From positions 124,001 to 188,000 of the forward strand of contig NZ_JBOIUB010000010.1 in assembly GCF_050749885.1 (NCBI RefSeq): 64,000 nucleotides of DNA. The letters are read 5' to 3'. A program made the position numbers and the translations under genes. Shown here piece by piece: positions 54,759 through 63,990 of this stretch. Source of the stretch: Zooshikella sp050749885 (GTDB lineage: Bacteria; Pseudomonadota; Gammaproteobacteria; Pseudomonadales; Zooshikellaceae). Below the pieces are notes generated by a model. That model ran no database searches. It was not told the origin of the DNA and saw only the letters and a list, made by a program, of their open reading frames with translations. Numbering within the stretch: position 1 is the first letter of the stretch; each line of letters begins with the position of its first letter.

Positions 54759-55322
54759 TTTGTATATACCTTTCGTGATAAGTATTTATCTACTTTAATC
54801 ATAAATAAATAAACATGAGTTGTATCAATATTGATCAAGGTTAAACGTTCATTAACTGTGTCATAACGATGAGGTAGTTACACTTCATATAACAGCAATA
54901 AAAGTATTATTCAGACATGGGCATGCCTGCCGGAAGAATAAAGGCTTTTAAAAAACAGTAAACCGTAATTGCTCTGATGTTTCTGCAAATAGTTTTACCT
55001 TGAATTTCGAAAATCAACCACTTCATATGATGTATACCAATCGTTTAAATAAGATTGATACCCTATCGTACGTCTAACAGACTTTCCCGCCACTCGCACA
55101 TTTCAGACGGAAACATGCACGTAACGGACATTATAGTAACTACATGATTTAATTCAAAAAAATAGAGGAATACGCTTGTATTCACTTGGTTCAAAAAAAG
55201 TTAGCCATATTCAAACGCTAATTTATTGACCAAGTTTTTCGTGGTTAGTTTGAGGGAGTAAGTCAGTCACTCATAACAATAACTAGCGACTCACTCTATA
55301 TAACTTGGAACTGGAGTATCTA
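54759..55322. other. 560-bp gap, nothing recognised
   Basis: A spacer between the hybrid sensor and the antiterminator gene. I saw no coding frame, clear terminator or repeat. A ribosome site (CTGGAG) lies just before 55323. Confidence 0.4.
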
Positions 55323-55886
55323 ATGGTTGAGATATTACTAACCAAAATGAATCCAAAGTCATGTGTGTTAAACGAGCGTGCAAAAGTAACGGCTGTACAA
55401 ATTACAGGTTATGATATTGCTGCAGCATTAAGCTTTGGTCAGTTATCAAAACCAGCCTATTATTTTGCTAGAGCAAAGTATTGTGATGACATTCAGGCGA
55501 TAAAAAAGTTAGAAGAGCACTTAATAGCATTTATTCAGTGTGAAATAACTATGAATAATTGGCCACTAGGTGAAGGTTCTATTGCGGGGATAACTGAACT
55601 GGTCATCAAAGAAGGTGTATATGGTGTTCGATGTAAGAAATGTAAAGGCAATGGGAATATCTATACAAAACATACTAAGCTTTCATCCATCGAGTATTGT
55701 TCACGATGTAATGGCAGTGGATTTGGCGCTCTGAGTCAACGTGAACGTGCGCGAACGGCAGATATTCCATTAACGACATGGAATAGACATTGGGAAAGAA
55801 ATTTTCAGTATTTATTGGGTTATGTGGAAGAGTTAAATAGTCAGTTGTTAAGACATATCAATAAACAATTTGATAATCTAAATTAG
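55323..55886 (+). CDS. phage Q-like antiterminator protein with zinc finger
   Basis: 187 residues from ATG 55323, with GGAG about seven bases upstream; an in-frame TTG at 55305 adds six residues and is less likely. The centre has two DnaJ-like half-fingers, CKKCKGNGNIY and CSRCNGSGFG (CxxCxGxG twice, 22 residues apart), flanked by helical arms. The layout matches the lambda-type antitermination Q family (Antiterm, PF03589/PF06530). These bind near a promoter, load on RNA polymerase and let it pass terminators. No other phage gene is nearby; the next genes are a T6SS operon on the same strand about 720 bases away. A terminator at 56077 lies in between. Confidence 0.7.
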   Translation: MVEILLTKMNPKSCVLNERAKVTAVQITGYDIAAALSFGQLSKPAYYFARAKYCDDIQAIKKLEEHLIAFIQCEITMNNWPLGEGSIAGITELVIKEGVYGVRCKKCKGNGNIYTKHTKLSSIEYCSRCNGSGFGALSQRERARTADIPLTTWNRHWERNFQYLLGYVEELNSQLLRHINKQFDNLN

Positions 55887-56605
55887 TTACTGTTTATGTG
55901 CAAAAAAATTTACTACATGTGTAAAAAAACTATTGACGGTTGGAACAAAATGAGGTCTAATTTTTCCATACTCGAAGAGTTGTGCCTTGAAGGAAGTAAA
56001 GTTAAGAAAGGTGCATAAGTGGTCTACTTTAGACAGTGATATGTAGAAAAAAATTGTTGTTCTATCATTAAATAAAAACCAGCTAACAGCTGGTTTTTTT
56101 ATGCATTAAAAATACGCTTAACTATAACTTGGTATGTAAGTTTTAACTTATATAGTAATGTGGTTGTATGTTGAGAACATTCTGCTTTGAAAGATCCTTT
56201 TGCTAATAAGTACAAGCTCATAATTAAAAGTTTGGTAGCAAGGGAATGCTTTTTTATTTACAACTGTAGCGCTATTAGGACCTGTTTACAGGCCCTAGCA
56301 TATTAAAAAAATTATTGTTGCTATCGTAATTCATAACTAATCTGGCTAGCCAAAGTAAAAATCCTGCATTATGGTTATAGAAAATAAAAAGCTGAAGTAA
56401 GGCGGTTAAAACCACAGATATAATGACATCCTCACCAGCCTTAGACATCAAATGCAGATAACAAACCCTATAAATGTGTTGAGAACCCATTAGAACAAAT
56501 TCGCTGGCCTGTGACGGTAAGCGCTATGGAACGTGCACATAAAAGTGTTCGTATAGGGCAGGTGCATTTCATTCATACAAATATTAATTTTAAAAAGGGT
56601 AAACA
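55887..56605. other. 720-bp leader region before the T6SS operon
   Basis: It holds one good terminator (56077) and otherwise only unsupported frames. A minus-strand frame (56275-56490) and a plus-strand frame of about 57 codons (56462-56634) have no family resemblance. The T6SS promoter is probably downstream of 56100. A purine-rich AAAAAGGG lies at 56592-56599, before tssB. Confidence 0.4.
56077..56100 (+). terminator. Rho-independent terminator between the antiterminator and T6SS genes
   Basis: AACCAGCT (56077-56084) pairs with AGCTGGTT (56088-56095) around AAC, followed by a T-run to 56100. It is a textbook terminator about 190 bases after the Q-like gene and 505 bases before tssB. Confidence 0.92.
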
Positions 56606-57115
56606 ATGGCTGTTCAAGATATGATTCCAAAGTCAAGAATGACTTTACGTTATCGTACAGAAGTTAAAGGTGAGGTTGAAGATGTTGAACTACCGCTAAG
56701 AATACTTGTTCTTGGTGACTTTTCAGGAAAACATACAGAAAAAGTGCCTTTTGCTGAACGAAGTATTGTGCGATTTGATGGAAAGAATTTGAATGCTGTT
56801 ATGGAAAAAATGAAGATAAAAACAAAAGTAGAGGATGGTGATGGTAAAACGCATACGATTCCTATTGAAAATGTTGATTCATTTTTACCATACAGTGTTT
56901 GCCGTGAAATTAAGAATATGAATGACTTGGTAACCTTTAAGAAAATGCTTAATACGTTACTATCGAGTATTAATAACAGCGGTAAATTTCGACAGGCCAT
57001 AAAAAGCTTAATTGAAAACCCAGAAGCCATAGAAGCGCTAAAAAAATTGATGGCGCCTAGTTATGAAGAAGATTCTAAGTTTTTACCTGCATTAATGTCG
57101 CCTGATGCTGAATAA
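56606..57115 (+). CDS. tssB: TssB, T6SS contractile sheath small subunit
   Basis: A 169-residue protein of the VipA/ImpB family, normal length. It opens AVQDMIPKSRMTLRYRTEVKGEVEDVELPLRILVLGDFSG, the diagnostic sheath sequence; VENVDSFLPYSVCREIKNMNDL and the helical KALNTLLSSINNSGKFR-type end also fit. TssB and TssC interlock into the sheath whose contraction drives the needle. It is the first gene of the cluster, and tssC follows 24 bases later. Confidence 0.95.
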   Translation: MAVQDMIPKSRMTLRYRTEVKGEVEDVELPLRILVLGDFSGKHTEKVPFAERSIVRFDGKNLNAVMEKMKIKTKVEDGDGKTHTIPIENVDSFLPYSVCREIKNMNDLVTFKKMLNTLLSSINNSGKFRQAIKSLIENPEAIEALKKLMAPSYEEDSKFLPALMSPDAE

Positions 57116-57139
57116 CAATAAAAACTAGGAAAGTAATCA

Positions 57140-59032
57140 ATGTCAAATGAAATCCAAGCTGTAGATCATACACATCTGGCATCATTAGGAAGTAGTTTAA
57201 ACTACATGCCAGAGACACTTGAGTCATTACTTGTTAAAAAAGCAAATGCAAATAAAGTTGTTGACTTAAAAGAAAAAGTTGCAAATATTATTTCTCCTGT
57301 TGCTGAATATCAAAATAATCAGGCGCTTTCAGAAATGAAAGGATCTATTGAAAATATTCAACAATATTGTGCTGAAACAGCCAGCTTTCTTAACGAAAGT
57401 TCAGAAGTTATTGATAAAGATGTTGTTAGTTCACTAAATAGTATATTAGAAAATATTGAATCGACTGCAACACTTGCTACTGAAAAATTCAATGAATTTT
57501 CTGAAGATGGTATAGAGGATAATAAAGAAGCGAGTTTTCAAGCACAAAACTTATACTCTCGTGTTGTTAAAGATGTGTATAAACTTAAGAAAAAAGAAAC
57601 CGAAATAAGTGACTTACTTATCTCAGATAAAACCTTACTTTTAACTGAGAATGAGCAAGCCGCTGACTTTTTTTTGGGATGTATTGCGACGGCTGTTTTT
57701 AACGACATATTACCTGCGAATGATACCGATGGTTTAGCAATGGCCACAATACGGCAACGAGTGCTAAATCTAAGTGCTGATATTGATGACAAAATTAACC
57801 AGCATTTGAACTCAATATTACATAACGAAAATTTTAAAAACCTGGAATCAAATTGGCTTGGTTTACAAGGATTAATTGAAAGTACAGATTGGTCAGCTAA
57901 TATTATGATCGATATGTTAGACTGTACCAAAGAAGAGCTCAAAGATGATTTAGCAAATAATTCCGTTGATTTGACGAACAGTGACCTGTTTAAAAAAGTA
58001 TATGTGGCAGAGTATGATCAATATGGTGGTAACCCATACGGATCAATCATTGGATTATATGAATTTGAAAATTCAGACCCAGACCGTAAGTTTTTAAGTA
58101 CCATGGGTAAAGTAGCTGCAGCAAGTCATGCACCATTTATTTCATCAATTGGGCCTGAATTTTTTGGTTGTGAAAGTATACAAGAATTAGCTGATATTAA
58201 AGATCTTGATGCTCATTTGAACCATCCTCGTTTTGAAAAGTGGCATGAACTTCGCGAATCTGAAGAAGCAGCATATATTGGCATGACATTGCCAAAGTTT
58301 TTATTACGAGCACCATATCAAGCTGATTCCAATCCAGGCGGAATTGGATTTGAAGAAAAAATAGATATTGTTGAAGGTCATAAAGATTATTTATGGTGTA
58401 ATGCGGCATTTCTATTTTGTAAAAATATGATTCGATCATTTACTGAAACAGGTTGGTGTCAATATATTAGAGGACCTAAAGGTGGTGGTTTAGTTAAACA
58501 CCTACCCAGTCATGCATTTCAGCTCAATGGTCAACAAGAACTAAAAACACCCATTGAAATGACCATACCTGATTATCGTGAATTACAGTTTTCAAATGCA
58601 GGGTTTATTCCACTGATTTATCGGAAGGGTACTTCTGATGCTTGCTTTTTTAGCAGTCAATCAATCCGAAAAAATAAAATGTATAAAGACTCTAAGGAAT
58701 CTGAAAACTCACAATTAGTGTCAAACTTATCTTACACATTTTCTATAACGCGTATTGCGCATTATATTAAATGTATAATGCGTGATAATGTTGGTAGTAC
58801 GGCGACTGCTGAGTATATTAATGAAACTATACAAAGCTGGTTGTCACAGTATGTAACAACGGTAGTCAATCCTGATGACCGTACTTTGCGCTACTATCCA
58901 TTTAAAGCTGTCAGTACAGAAACTGAAGAGCGTGAAGGTATGGTTGGTTGGTATAATAGTAAAATATCCGTTTTACCTCATTTACAATTTGAAGGCTTAG
59001 ATGCTGAGCTAAAGCTTGATGTTCGTACTTAG
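57140..59032 (+). CDS. tssC: TssC, T6SS contractile sheath large subunit, with an N-terminal extension
   Basis: A 630-residue protein of the VipB/ImpC family. The usual length is about 490-500 residues, so it carries roughly 130 extra residues at the N-terminus. That extension (residues 1-150) is acidic, helical and coiled-coil-like (AEYQNNQALSEMKGSIENIQQYCAETASFLNES). The conserved sheath part then follows: NESNWLGLQGL-like LESNWLGLQGLIEST, KKVYVAEYDQYGGNPYGSIIG, AAASHAPFISSIGPEFF, LPKFLLRAPY and FEEKIDIVEGHKDYLWCNAAF. A single uninterrupted frame; the extension has no start codon alternative that would remove it cleanly and may decorate the sheath. Confidence 0.93.
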   Translation: MSNEIQAVDHTHLASLGSSLNYMPETLESLLVKKANANKVVDLKEKVANIISPVAEYQNNQALSEMKGSIENIQQYCAETASFLNESSEVIDKDVVSSLNSILENIESTATLATEKFNEFSEDGIEDNKEASFQAQNLYSRVVKDVYKLKKKETEISDLLISDKTLLLTENEQAADFFLGCIATAVFNDILPANDTDGLAMATIRQRVLNLSADIDDKINQHLNSILHNENFKNLESNWLGLQGLIESTDWSANIMIDMLDCTKEELKDDLANNSVDLTNSDLFKKVYVAEYDQYGGNPYGSIIGLYEFENSDPDRKFLSTMGKVAAASHAPFISSIGPEFFGCESIQELADIKDLDAHLNHPRFEKWHELRESEEAAYIGMTLPKFLLRAPYQADSNPGGIGFEEKIDIVEGHKDYLWCNAAFLFCKNMIRSFTETGWCQYIRGPKGGGLVKHLPSHAFQLNGQQELKTPIEMTIPDYRELQFSNAGFIPLIYRKGTSDACFFSSQSIRKNKMYKDSKESENSQLVSNLSYTFSITRIAHYIKCIMRDNVGSTATAEYINETIQSWLSQYVTTVVNPDDRTLRYYPFKAVSTETEEREGMVGWYNSKISVLPHLQFEGLDAELKLDVRT

Positions 59033-59138
59033 TTTTAAAAGTGTTATGAACTAAAAAGGAGTGCAGCCTCATACGAGGATGTGTGTTGTGTGCTATTAAC
59101 TGTCTATAAAAGTATAATTATCATTAAGGGGAATTATT

Positions 59139-59720
59139 ATGGCAGCTTCTTCATTTGACTGTTGTGTAAGTCAAGGGTTTAATTTTCAAAAAGATTCTCA
59201 GCGCTTAGTAGGTCATATTAATTCATTGACTATTGGTGGGACAAAATTTAAAGCTGATTTTTCAGTGATGGACCCAACAAATATCAGTGATGAAGGTGGC
59301 AAGGTAAAAGTTGTTGGGGTTGTTTCTTCAATATACTGGAATGGTGGGTTTGCAGACCCTGTAAGTTTTTGCTGTAATTTGTCAACAACAAATAAACAGG
59401 AAGCTGCTGTGCTACAGCATACCAAGCTAAGTAACACTAATGTTGAAATGGCATTTACGATTTATGAGTATGATCCAAACGAAAAAGTATTCTTTAAATC
59501 TTTTCATACCAATGACCAACCAGTAAAAGGATTGGTAAATAAAAGTGGTGGTGAATTGAATGTCAGTGTGGATATGGATGAATCAAGCATAGTGACTTCA
59601 CCTAAAAACTTTGCATTCTACTTGGGTGTAATGCCAAAAGATGAAGAGCAAGATATCCACATGGCTGTTTCTAATAAATCTAAGTTTGTGAAGAAATGGG
59701 GAGTATCTGTAGGCGAATAA
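59139..59720 (+). CDS. T6SS-associated protein at the Hcp position, possible divergent Hcp
   Basis: A 193-residue protein from ATG 59139, behind AAGGGGAA. The start MAASSFDCCVSQGFNFQKDSQRLVGHINSLTIGGTKFKA and repeated beta-type segments (MAFTIYEYDPNEKVFFKSFHTND, LNVSVDMDESS, FAFYLGVMP) fit an all-beta protein. It lies between tssC and tssK, where hcp is often found, and no other Hcp candidate occurs in the window. I do not see the classic Hcp sequence motifs, so this is either a very divergent tube protein or an accessory. It is followed by a 13-bp inverted repeat. Confidence 0.5.
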   Translation: MAASSFDCCVSQGFNFQKDSQRLVGHINSLTIGGTKFKADFSVMDPTNISDEGGKVKVVGVVSSIYWNGGFADPVSFCCNLSTTNKQEAAVLQHTKLSNTNVEMAFTIYEYDPNEKVFFKSFHTNDQPVKGLVNKSGGELNVSVDMDESSIVTSPKNFAFYLGVMPKDEEQDIHMAVSNKSKFVKKWGVSVGE

Positions 59721-59735
59721 TAAATTGGTATTACT

Positions 59736-59820
59736 TAAACCTTTTGCATTCAATCTGAAAATCGTAGCTATTCCCCTTCTTGAGTATGTTTCGTTAAATT
59801 GATTTTTTGCAAAAGGTTTA
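59736..59820. repeat. 13-bp perfect inverted repeat between the Hcp-like and tssK genes
   Basis: TAAACCTTTTGCA (59736-59748) and TGCAAAAGGTTTA (59808-59820) are perfect complements enclosing 59 bases. In RNA they would close a long loop; no T-run follows. Possible roles are transcript stabilisation or partial termination after an abundant product. Function is inference. Confidence 0.7.
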
Positions 59821-59873
59821 TTCTATATAATAACTGAAAATTTGAGAATATAAAATAATAAGGAGAAGCTTAA

Positions 59874-61205
59874 ATGGCTAATGATGTGCCAGCTCCTGTT
59901 AAGTGGGAATTAGGACAACCTTTACTGCCAGAACATTTAATGGCACAGGAAGAGTCTCTTATTGCTGAAGCCTCAGAGCGCCTGACAATAATGGGGTTAC
60001 CAGCATATGGACTGAGTGTGGTACAGTGGGATGAAGCCTTGCTGCGTGATGAAGGCTGTCTACAATTAAAAAAATTAAGACTGCTCACTAAAAACTATAA
60101 TGTATTTGTTGATTATCCAGGCAATACACGAATTTTAACACCTCCCATCGCATTGCAAGAACATCGTGAGCCGACAATTTACTATTATATTCTAAGAGAA
60201 AAAGCACCTAAGTATGATTCTACAGTAACACCATTAATCCCAAAAAATGAAGGTATTAATCGTCGTTTATTGAAATTGATTATCAGTGCCAGTCAAGTAT
60301 TACCTAGTGAATATGAATACTTACTCAATGATCATGACTTTATTGAGCAAGGCTGTTTAGGTCAATTTGAAAAACCTTATGATAAGGGATGGCAATTATC
60401 CAGTGCTTTTGTACCTCCTTTATTACAGTTAGGTCAATCACCTTATTTAACGCCTTCATTGAAGCAGTTGCTCTCAATATTACGACGGTATCGAGCAGAA
60501 TTACGACAAGAATACACAGCTAAAAATTTACCCACCTCTTTGTTATATGGCGTTAAACAATGTTTGCATAGTGTGCAAACCAATTTGCGTTTACTTGAGA
60601 ATTTAAATGTTGCAACAGATATCGAAGGTGAATTAAAGCTTCATCCGTACTATTTGTACGATTCATTACAAGGCTTGTTGACAGATATTACCCTCTATCG
60701 TGGTGAATGGCCTGAACGTGATCCAAAACCCTATCGTCACCAACAATTACATATATTGTTTAGTCAACTTATTCAACAACTTATGGTTAGGATGAAGGTG
60801 AATAAGGAACAAGCACAATGTTATGAATTTATGCTTAAAGATGGTTTATATTCAACACCACTACCACCAGGAATAAACACAGATGATACATTATATCTTG
60901 TCATTGATCATCAGCATCATGCCCCTCTAACACAAGATGAATTACCACGAATTACCAGTTGTGCTCGTGTATCTACATTACATAATTATTCACTGAAAGG
61001 TGTAGATTTAATTCCAATAGAAAATCCAACATTTGGCTATGAATTTGGTCAATCGGTACAATGCTTCAAGTTAAGTTCAGAAGGTGAACGACTACATATT
61101 CAAAAAAGTAATGATGTTGGTTTTTACGCTCAATCGTTATATCAGACACTGTCTTTTTACTTATATCGAAAATTACCATTTGAAACTGTGAAAACTATGG
61201 ATTAG
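59874..61205 (+). CDS. tssK: TssK, T6SS baseplate-to-membrane adaptor
   Basis: A 443-residue protein of the ImpJ/VasE family, of normal length. It starts VPAPVKWELGQPLLPEHLMAQEESL, the family's N-terminal shoulder pattern, with YGLSVVQWDEALLRDEGCLQLKKL after it and a C-terminal head. TssK trimers connect the baseplate (TssEFG) to the membrane complex (TssL/TssM). It is preceded by AAGGAGAAG and follows the Hcp-like gene after 153 bases that hold the inverted repeat. Confidence 0.93.
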   Translation: MANDVPAPVKWELGQPLLPEHLMAQEESLIAEASERLTIMGLPAYGLSVVQWDEALLRDEGCLQLKKLRLLTKNYNVFVDYPGNTRILTPPIALQEHREPTIYYYILREKAPKYDSTVTPLIPKNEGINRRLLKLIISASQVLPSEYEYLLNDHDFIEQGCLGQFEKPYDKGWQLSSAFVPPLLQLGQSPYLTPSLKQLLSILRRYRAELRQEYTAKNLPTSLLYGVKQCLHSVQTNLRLLENLNVATDIEGELKLHPYYLYDSLQGLLTDITLYRGEWPERDPKPYRHQQLHILFSQLIQQLMVRMKVNKEQAQCYEFMLKDGLYSTPLPPGINTDDTLYLVIDHQHHAPLTQDELPRITSCARVSTLHNYSLKGVDLIPIENPTFGYEFGQSVQCFKLSSEGERLHIQKSNDVGFYAQSLYQTLSFYLYRKLPFETVKTMD

Positions 61206-61288
61206 CTGAAATAGACCGGAAAAGTCATTAATAATGTTTGGAATGGTTTCTACGTTATACATAAAGTCACAGTTCAGGTGATAAATAT

Positions 61289-61678
61289 ATGAGTGCTTTG
61301 CTATGTCGAATTGAGTTAAATAAAAAAAATGGTATCGTCATAACAGTTAATAATGAATCTGGAAATATAAAACACACTATTGTTCTCGATAATGACTCAA
61401 TTACTACGACATCAAAAGGAAATAGCAGTACTAGCACGATCAAGCAAACTCCTGACAGTGTAACAATTGACTGCAAAACATTTAAAGTCACAGCTGATAA
61501 AATAGAGTGTACATCAAATCAAGCCACAAAGCTTTCTAGTGGTACTGATTTTTCTATTTCTGGTGGAACTACTTTTACCGCTAAAGGCAATACAAATGCG
61601 ACGCTTTCTTCTACTAAAGTTGATGTTAAGGGACAGGCAATGGTTAATATTCAAGGGGCAATGATCAAGTTACAGTAG
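61289..61678 (+). CDS. stand-alone spike-tip-like beta-helix protein in the T6SS cluster
   Basis: A 129-residue protein from ATG 61289. It has regularly spaced short strands with alternating Thr, Ser, Val and Lys (KHTIVLDNDSITTTSKG, VTIDCKTFKVTADKIEC, TTFTAKGNTNATLSSTKVDVKG) and ends GAMIKLQ. This is the look of the VgrG/gp5 C-terminal needle, where GAMVKIN-type endings close the beta-helix. No VgrG body is attached. It lies between tssK and tssF, suggesting a separate spike component or an adaptor. It is a cautious call from pattern, not from a named family. Confidence 0.6.
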   Translation: MSALLCRIELNKKNGIVITVNNESGNIKHTIVLDNDSITTTSKGNSSTSTIKQTPDSVTIDCKTFKVTADKIECTSNQATKLSSGTDFSISGGTTFTAKGNTNATLSSTKVDVKGQAMVNIQGAMIKLQ

Positions 61679-61710
61679 TGTAAATAATAATTATAGAGTG
61701 GTGATTTGTC

Positions 61711-63321
61711 ATGGATCTCAGCACACAACTTAAGAAGGCTTACAGCGATGAGTTATCTTTTATCAATGAATTTAATGAGCAATTAACAACTGGCTATTCT
61801 GAACTGTCTGTTGATAGTCAAAACCCTGAAATAAAACAGCTACTTGAGTCGGTTGCACTATTAATTGCCAGGAATAGAGTGACAAGTCAACAGCATATTG
61901 ATCAACTGTATCGGAGACTTTTTTACCAGTTATATCCCTATTTAACATCGCCTGTACCGGCAATGGCACTTGTCAAAGTTGAGTCATTGCATAGTTACGA
62001 TCGTATTCAATTACCTGCAAAAACAGGTATGATTTTTTCGACGCCTGATGATGAATATGCTTACTTCCAAACGTTGTTTGATCTTAGTATCGAACCTATC
62101 CGGCTTGATACGGTATCTTGTTATGGTAGTTATACTCTCCAAAGTAAGCTTGAACTAAAAATTAGCAATCAATCAACTAAACCTTATCCGCTTAGGTCGA
62201 CGCATTTCTTTTTATGGGCAGGAGATGATTATTGTTTAACGCTACAGTTGCAGCAGTTATTAAAAGACAATATCAAAAAAGTTGAGGCAGAGTTTGAAAA
62301 TGGCTGTCGTTATCCTTGTGAGGTCAGTATTGGTATACCAAACATAGATAACAGTTCACTATATCAAAAAAACCCTTTAGCGATCGAACGGCATCGTTTT
62401 CAATTGCCAATGATGGCATCTTATTTAACAATTAAGTGTCCGGAAGCACCTGAACAATGGCAAATGTGCAAGATTAATTTAATCATTGATAAGCCTTGGC
62501 CTCCTGTACTCAATATCACACGGCAAATGTTTCAATTAAATGTGGTACCTGTTGAAAATTTACAGCAAGAAGAAGCAGATACAATTGAGTTTGATGGTGT
62601 GCAAACGGTTTGGCCTATTTTACCACCTCGGACTAAATCCACATTATCATTATGTACTTTGGAAGGGGTCTATCAGGTTAAAAATAATGAGCGTATTGCA
62701 CTGCACTCAGGCGTTGTTAAATCAACATCAGGGCATTATGCCATTCATGATGTGGTGTCTGGAAATCAGCAAAAACATGAAGTAGCGATAAATATGCCTG
62801 AAGCATTTGATGAGCCTGTTGATATTATTATTCAGGGACGTTGGCATGATCCTACATTTAGTCAATTACTCTGGAAACCATTAGCGATTCGTTGGTATGA
62901 GCATGATCTTCCAGATTTATCTTTGCAGTTATTACCTTCAACGAAACAGGCCATTGTTCCTTTTTGTGCATCCATTACGTTAACGCTAGAACAGTATCTA
63001 GCCTTATCCGCTGTAAAAAACAAAGTTCGGTTAGATTTAGGTGATATTTTACTTATTTTAGATTCGATGGGTACAGTGTGGTTGAGAGAATTTAAAAGAA
63101 TTCGGGAATTGTTAGCTAAATGTTATTGCTACGATTATCAAACGGTAAGTGATCAAGGAAAACCATGTCTTGGACTGCATTATGTTATTGCTTTTCATCC
63201 CTTTGAAGATCATCTTAATCCACTTATAAAAGCATTTATTGATCGTTTGGCTGCAATTCTTAAATTATGGATAACGGCATGCCCAATTAAACTAACTACT
63301 GATGCAATACCAGAGGCATAA
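61711..63321 (+). CDS. tssF: TssF, T6SS baseplate subunit
   Basis: A 536-residue protein of the ImpG/VasA family, slightly shorter than the usual 580-620. The N-terminus is diagnostic: LKKAYSDELSFINEFNEQL followed by PEIKQLLESVALLIARNR, HIDQLYRRLFYQLYPYLTSPVPAM. The C-terminal part shows the usual ending (HYVIAFHPFEDHLNPLIKAFIDRLAAILKLW). TssF with TssG and TssE forms the baseplate wedge. Neither TssG nor TssE is in the window; they may lie further right or elsewhere. Confidence 0.9.
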   Translation: MDLSTQLKKAYSDELSFINEFNEQLTTGYSELSVDSQNPEIKQLLESVALLIARNRVTSQQHIDQLYRRLFYQLYPYLTSPVPAMALVKVESLHSYDRIQLPAKTGMIFSTPDDEYAYFQTLFDLSIEPIRLDTVSCYGSYTLQSKLELKISNQSTKPYPLRSTHFFLWAGDDYCLTLQLQQLLKDNIKKVEAEFENGCRYPCEVSIGIPNIDNSSLYQKNPLAIERHRFQLPMMASYLTIKCPEAPEQWQMCKINLIIDKPWPPVLNITRQMFQLNVVPVENLQQEEADTIEFDGVQTVWPILPPRTKSTLSLCTLEGVYQVKNNERIALHSGVVKSTSGHYAIHDVVSGNQQKHEVAINMPEAFDEPVDIIIQGRWHDPTFSQLLWKPLAIRWYEHDLPDLSLQLLPSTKQAIVPFCASITLTLEQYLALSAVKNKVRLDLGDILLILDSMGTVWLREFKRIRELLAKCYCYDYQTVSDQGKPCLGLHYVIAFHPFEDHLNPLIKAFIDRLAAILKLWITACPIKLTTDAIPEA

Positions 63322-63360
63322 TACCGTAAACTAGTGCATTTGCTTGTGGGAGAGTGAGTC

Positions 63361-63990
63361 ATGAATTTTGAATGTTGGCAAAGTATTTATACATTTATTA
63401 TAGAAAGAGACAAAGTATTAACAGATCAACAAGTGGTTAAAACTACTTCGACTGAAAATCTAACGGGGGCAGAGTCTTCTGCAAATATAAAAGCATCTAT
63501 GAATACTCATTCTATTGCACAAGATACGACCACACTGCAGATTTTTAATCAGGTTTTAAGTGCATTAGTTGCTTGTCAGACGAGTTTAAGTCGTGAGTTA
63601 ACTGAAGAACAAGTGTATTGGATTATTATGGCGCTGGCTATTCATTCAGATGAAATCGCACGTAATCAATGTTCTGGTATTAATCCATGGGACTGGCCAG
63701 GTTTACAAGAGAAACATCTAAATGTAAAAGCTGGTGGCAGTTACTTTTATGAATGTATTGATCAACTAATTGAAAAGCGCATTCATTTTGCGGATGCATT
63801 AGACGTATTTTATTTTTCATTGAACCAGGGCTTTGTCGGTCAGTATCATGATGACGACCAAAAAAAACATGAGTATTTAACCCTGATTGAAGATAATCTT
63901 GATTGTGTTATTCGTGAAAATCCTTATGCTTCAGTAGTTAAATTTAAAAGAGTGACAAGTAAGCGTGCACAACCGGACCTTCGCATATGA
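63361..63990 (+). CDS. tssL: DotU/TssL-like T6SS membrane-complex protein lacking its membrane helix
   Basis: A 209-residue protein starting at ATG 63361. Residues about 80-190 follow the DotU/TssL cytoplasmic hook domain: IIMALAIHSDEIARNQ, WDWPG, NVKAGGSYFYECIDQLIEKRIHFADALDVFYFSLNQGFVGQYHDDD, matching the family's D-E, G-G-x-F-F and LGF-G-x-Y features. The standard protein ends in one membrane helix; here the last 20 residues are hydrophilic (KRVTSKRAQPDLRI) and no helix is seen. The membrane segment may be supplied by the next gene, which overlaps by ATGA. The family call is moderate. Confidence 0.72.
   Translation: MNFECWQSIYTFIIERDKVLTDQQVVKTTSTENLTGAESSANIKASMNTHSIAQDTTTLQIFNQVLSALVACQTSLSRELTEEQVYWIIMALAIHSDEIARNQCSGINPWDWPGLQEKHLNVKAGGSYFYECIDQLIEKRIHFADALDVFYFSLNQGFVGQYHDDDQKKHEYLTLIEDNLDCVIRENPYASVVKFKRVTSKRAQPDLRI

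Noticed and set aside
55323..55886. Prophage suggested by the Q-like antiterminator
   Set aside because: No integrase, capsid, lysis or attachment-site signals occur on either side; the gene stands alone.
56275..56490. 71-codon minus-strand frame with a hydrophobic centre
   Set aside because: No ribosome site, no resemblance and poor position between a terminator and tssB.
56462..56634. Plus-strand open stretch reading NPLEQIRWPVTVSAMERAH
   Set aside because: It looked like a possible gene fragment, but I could not tie it to any family and it has no start codon of its own near its beginning.
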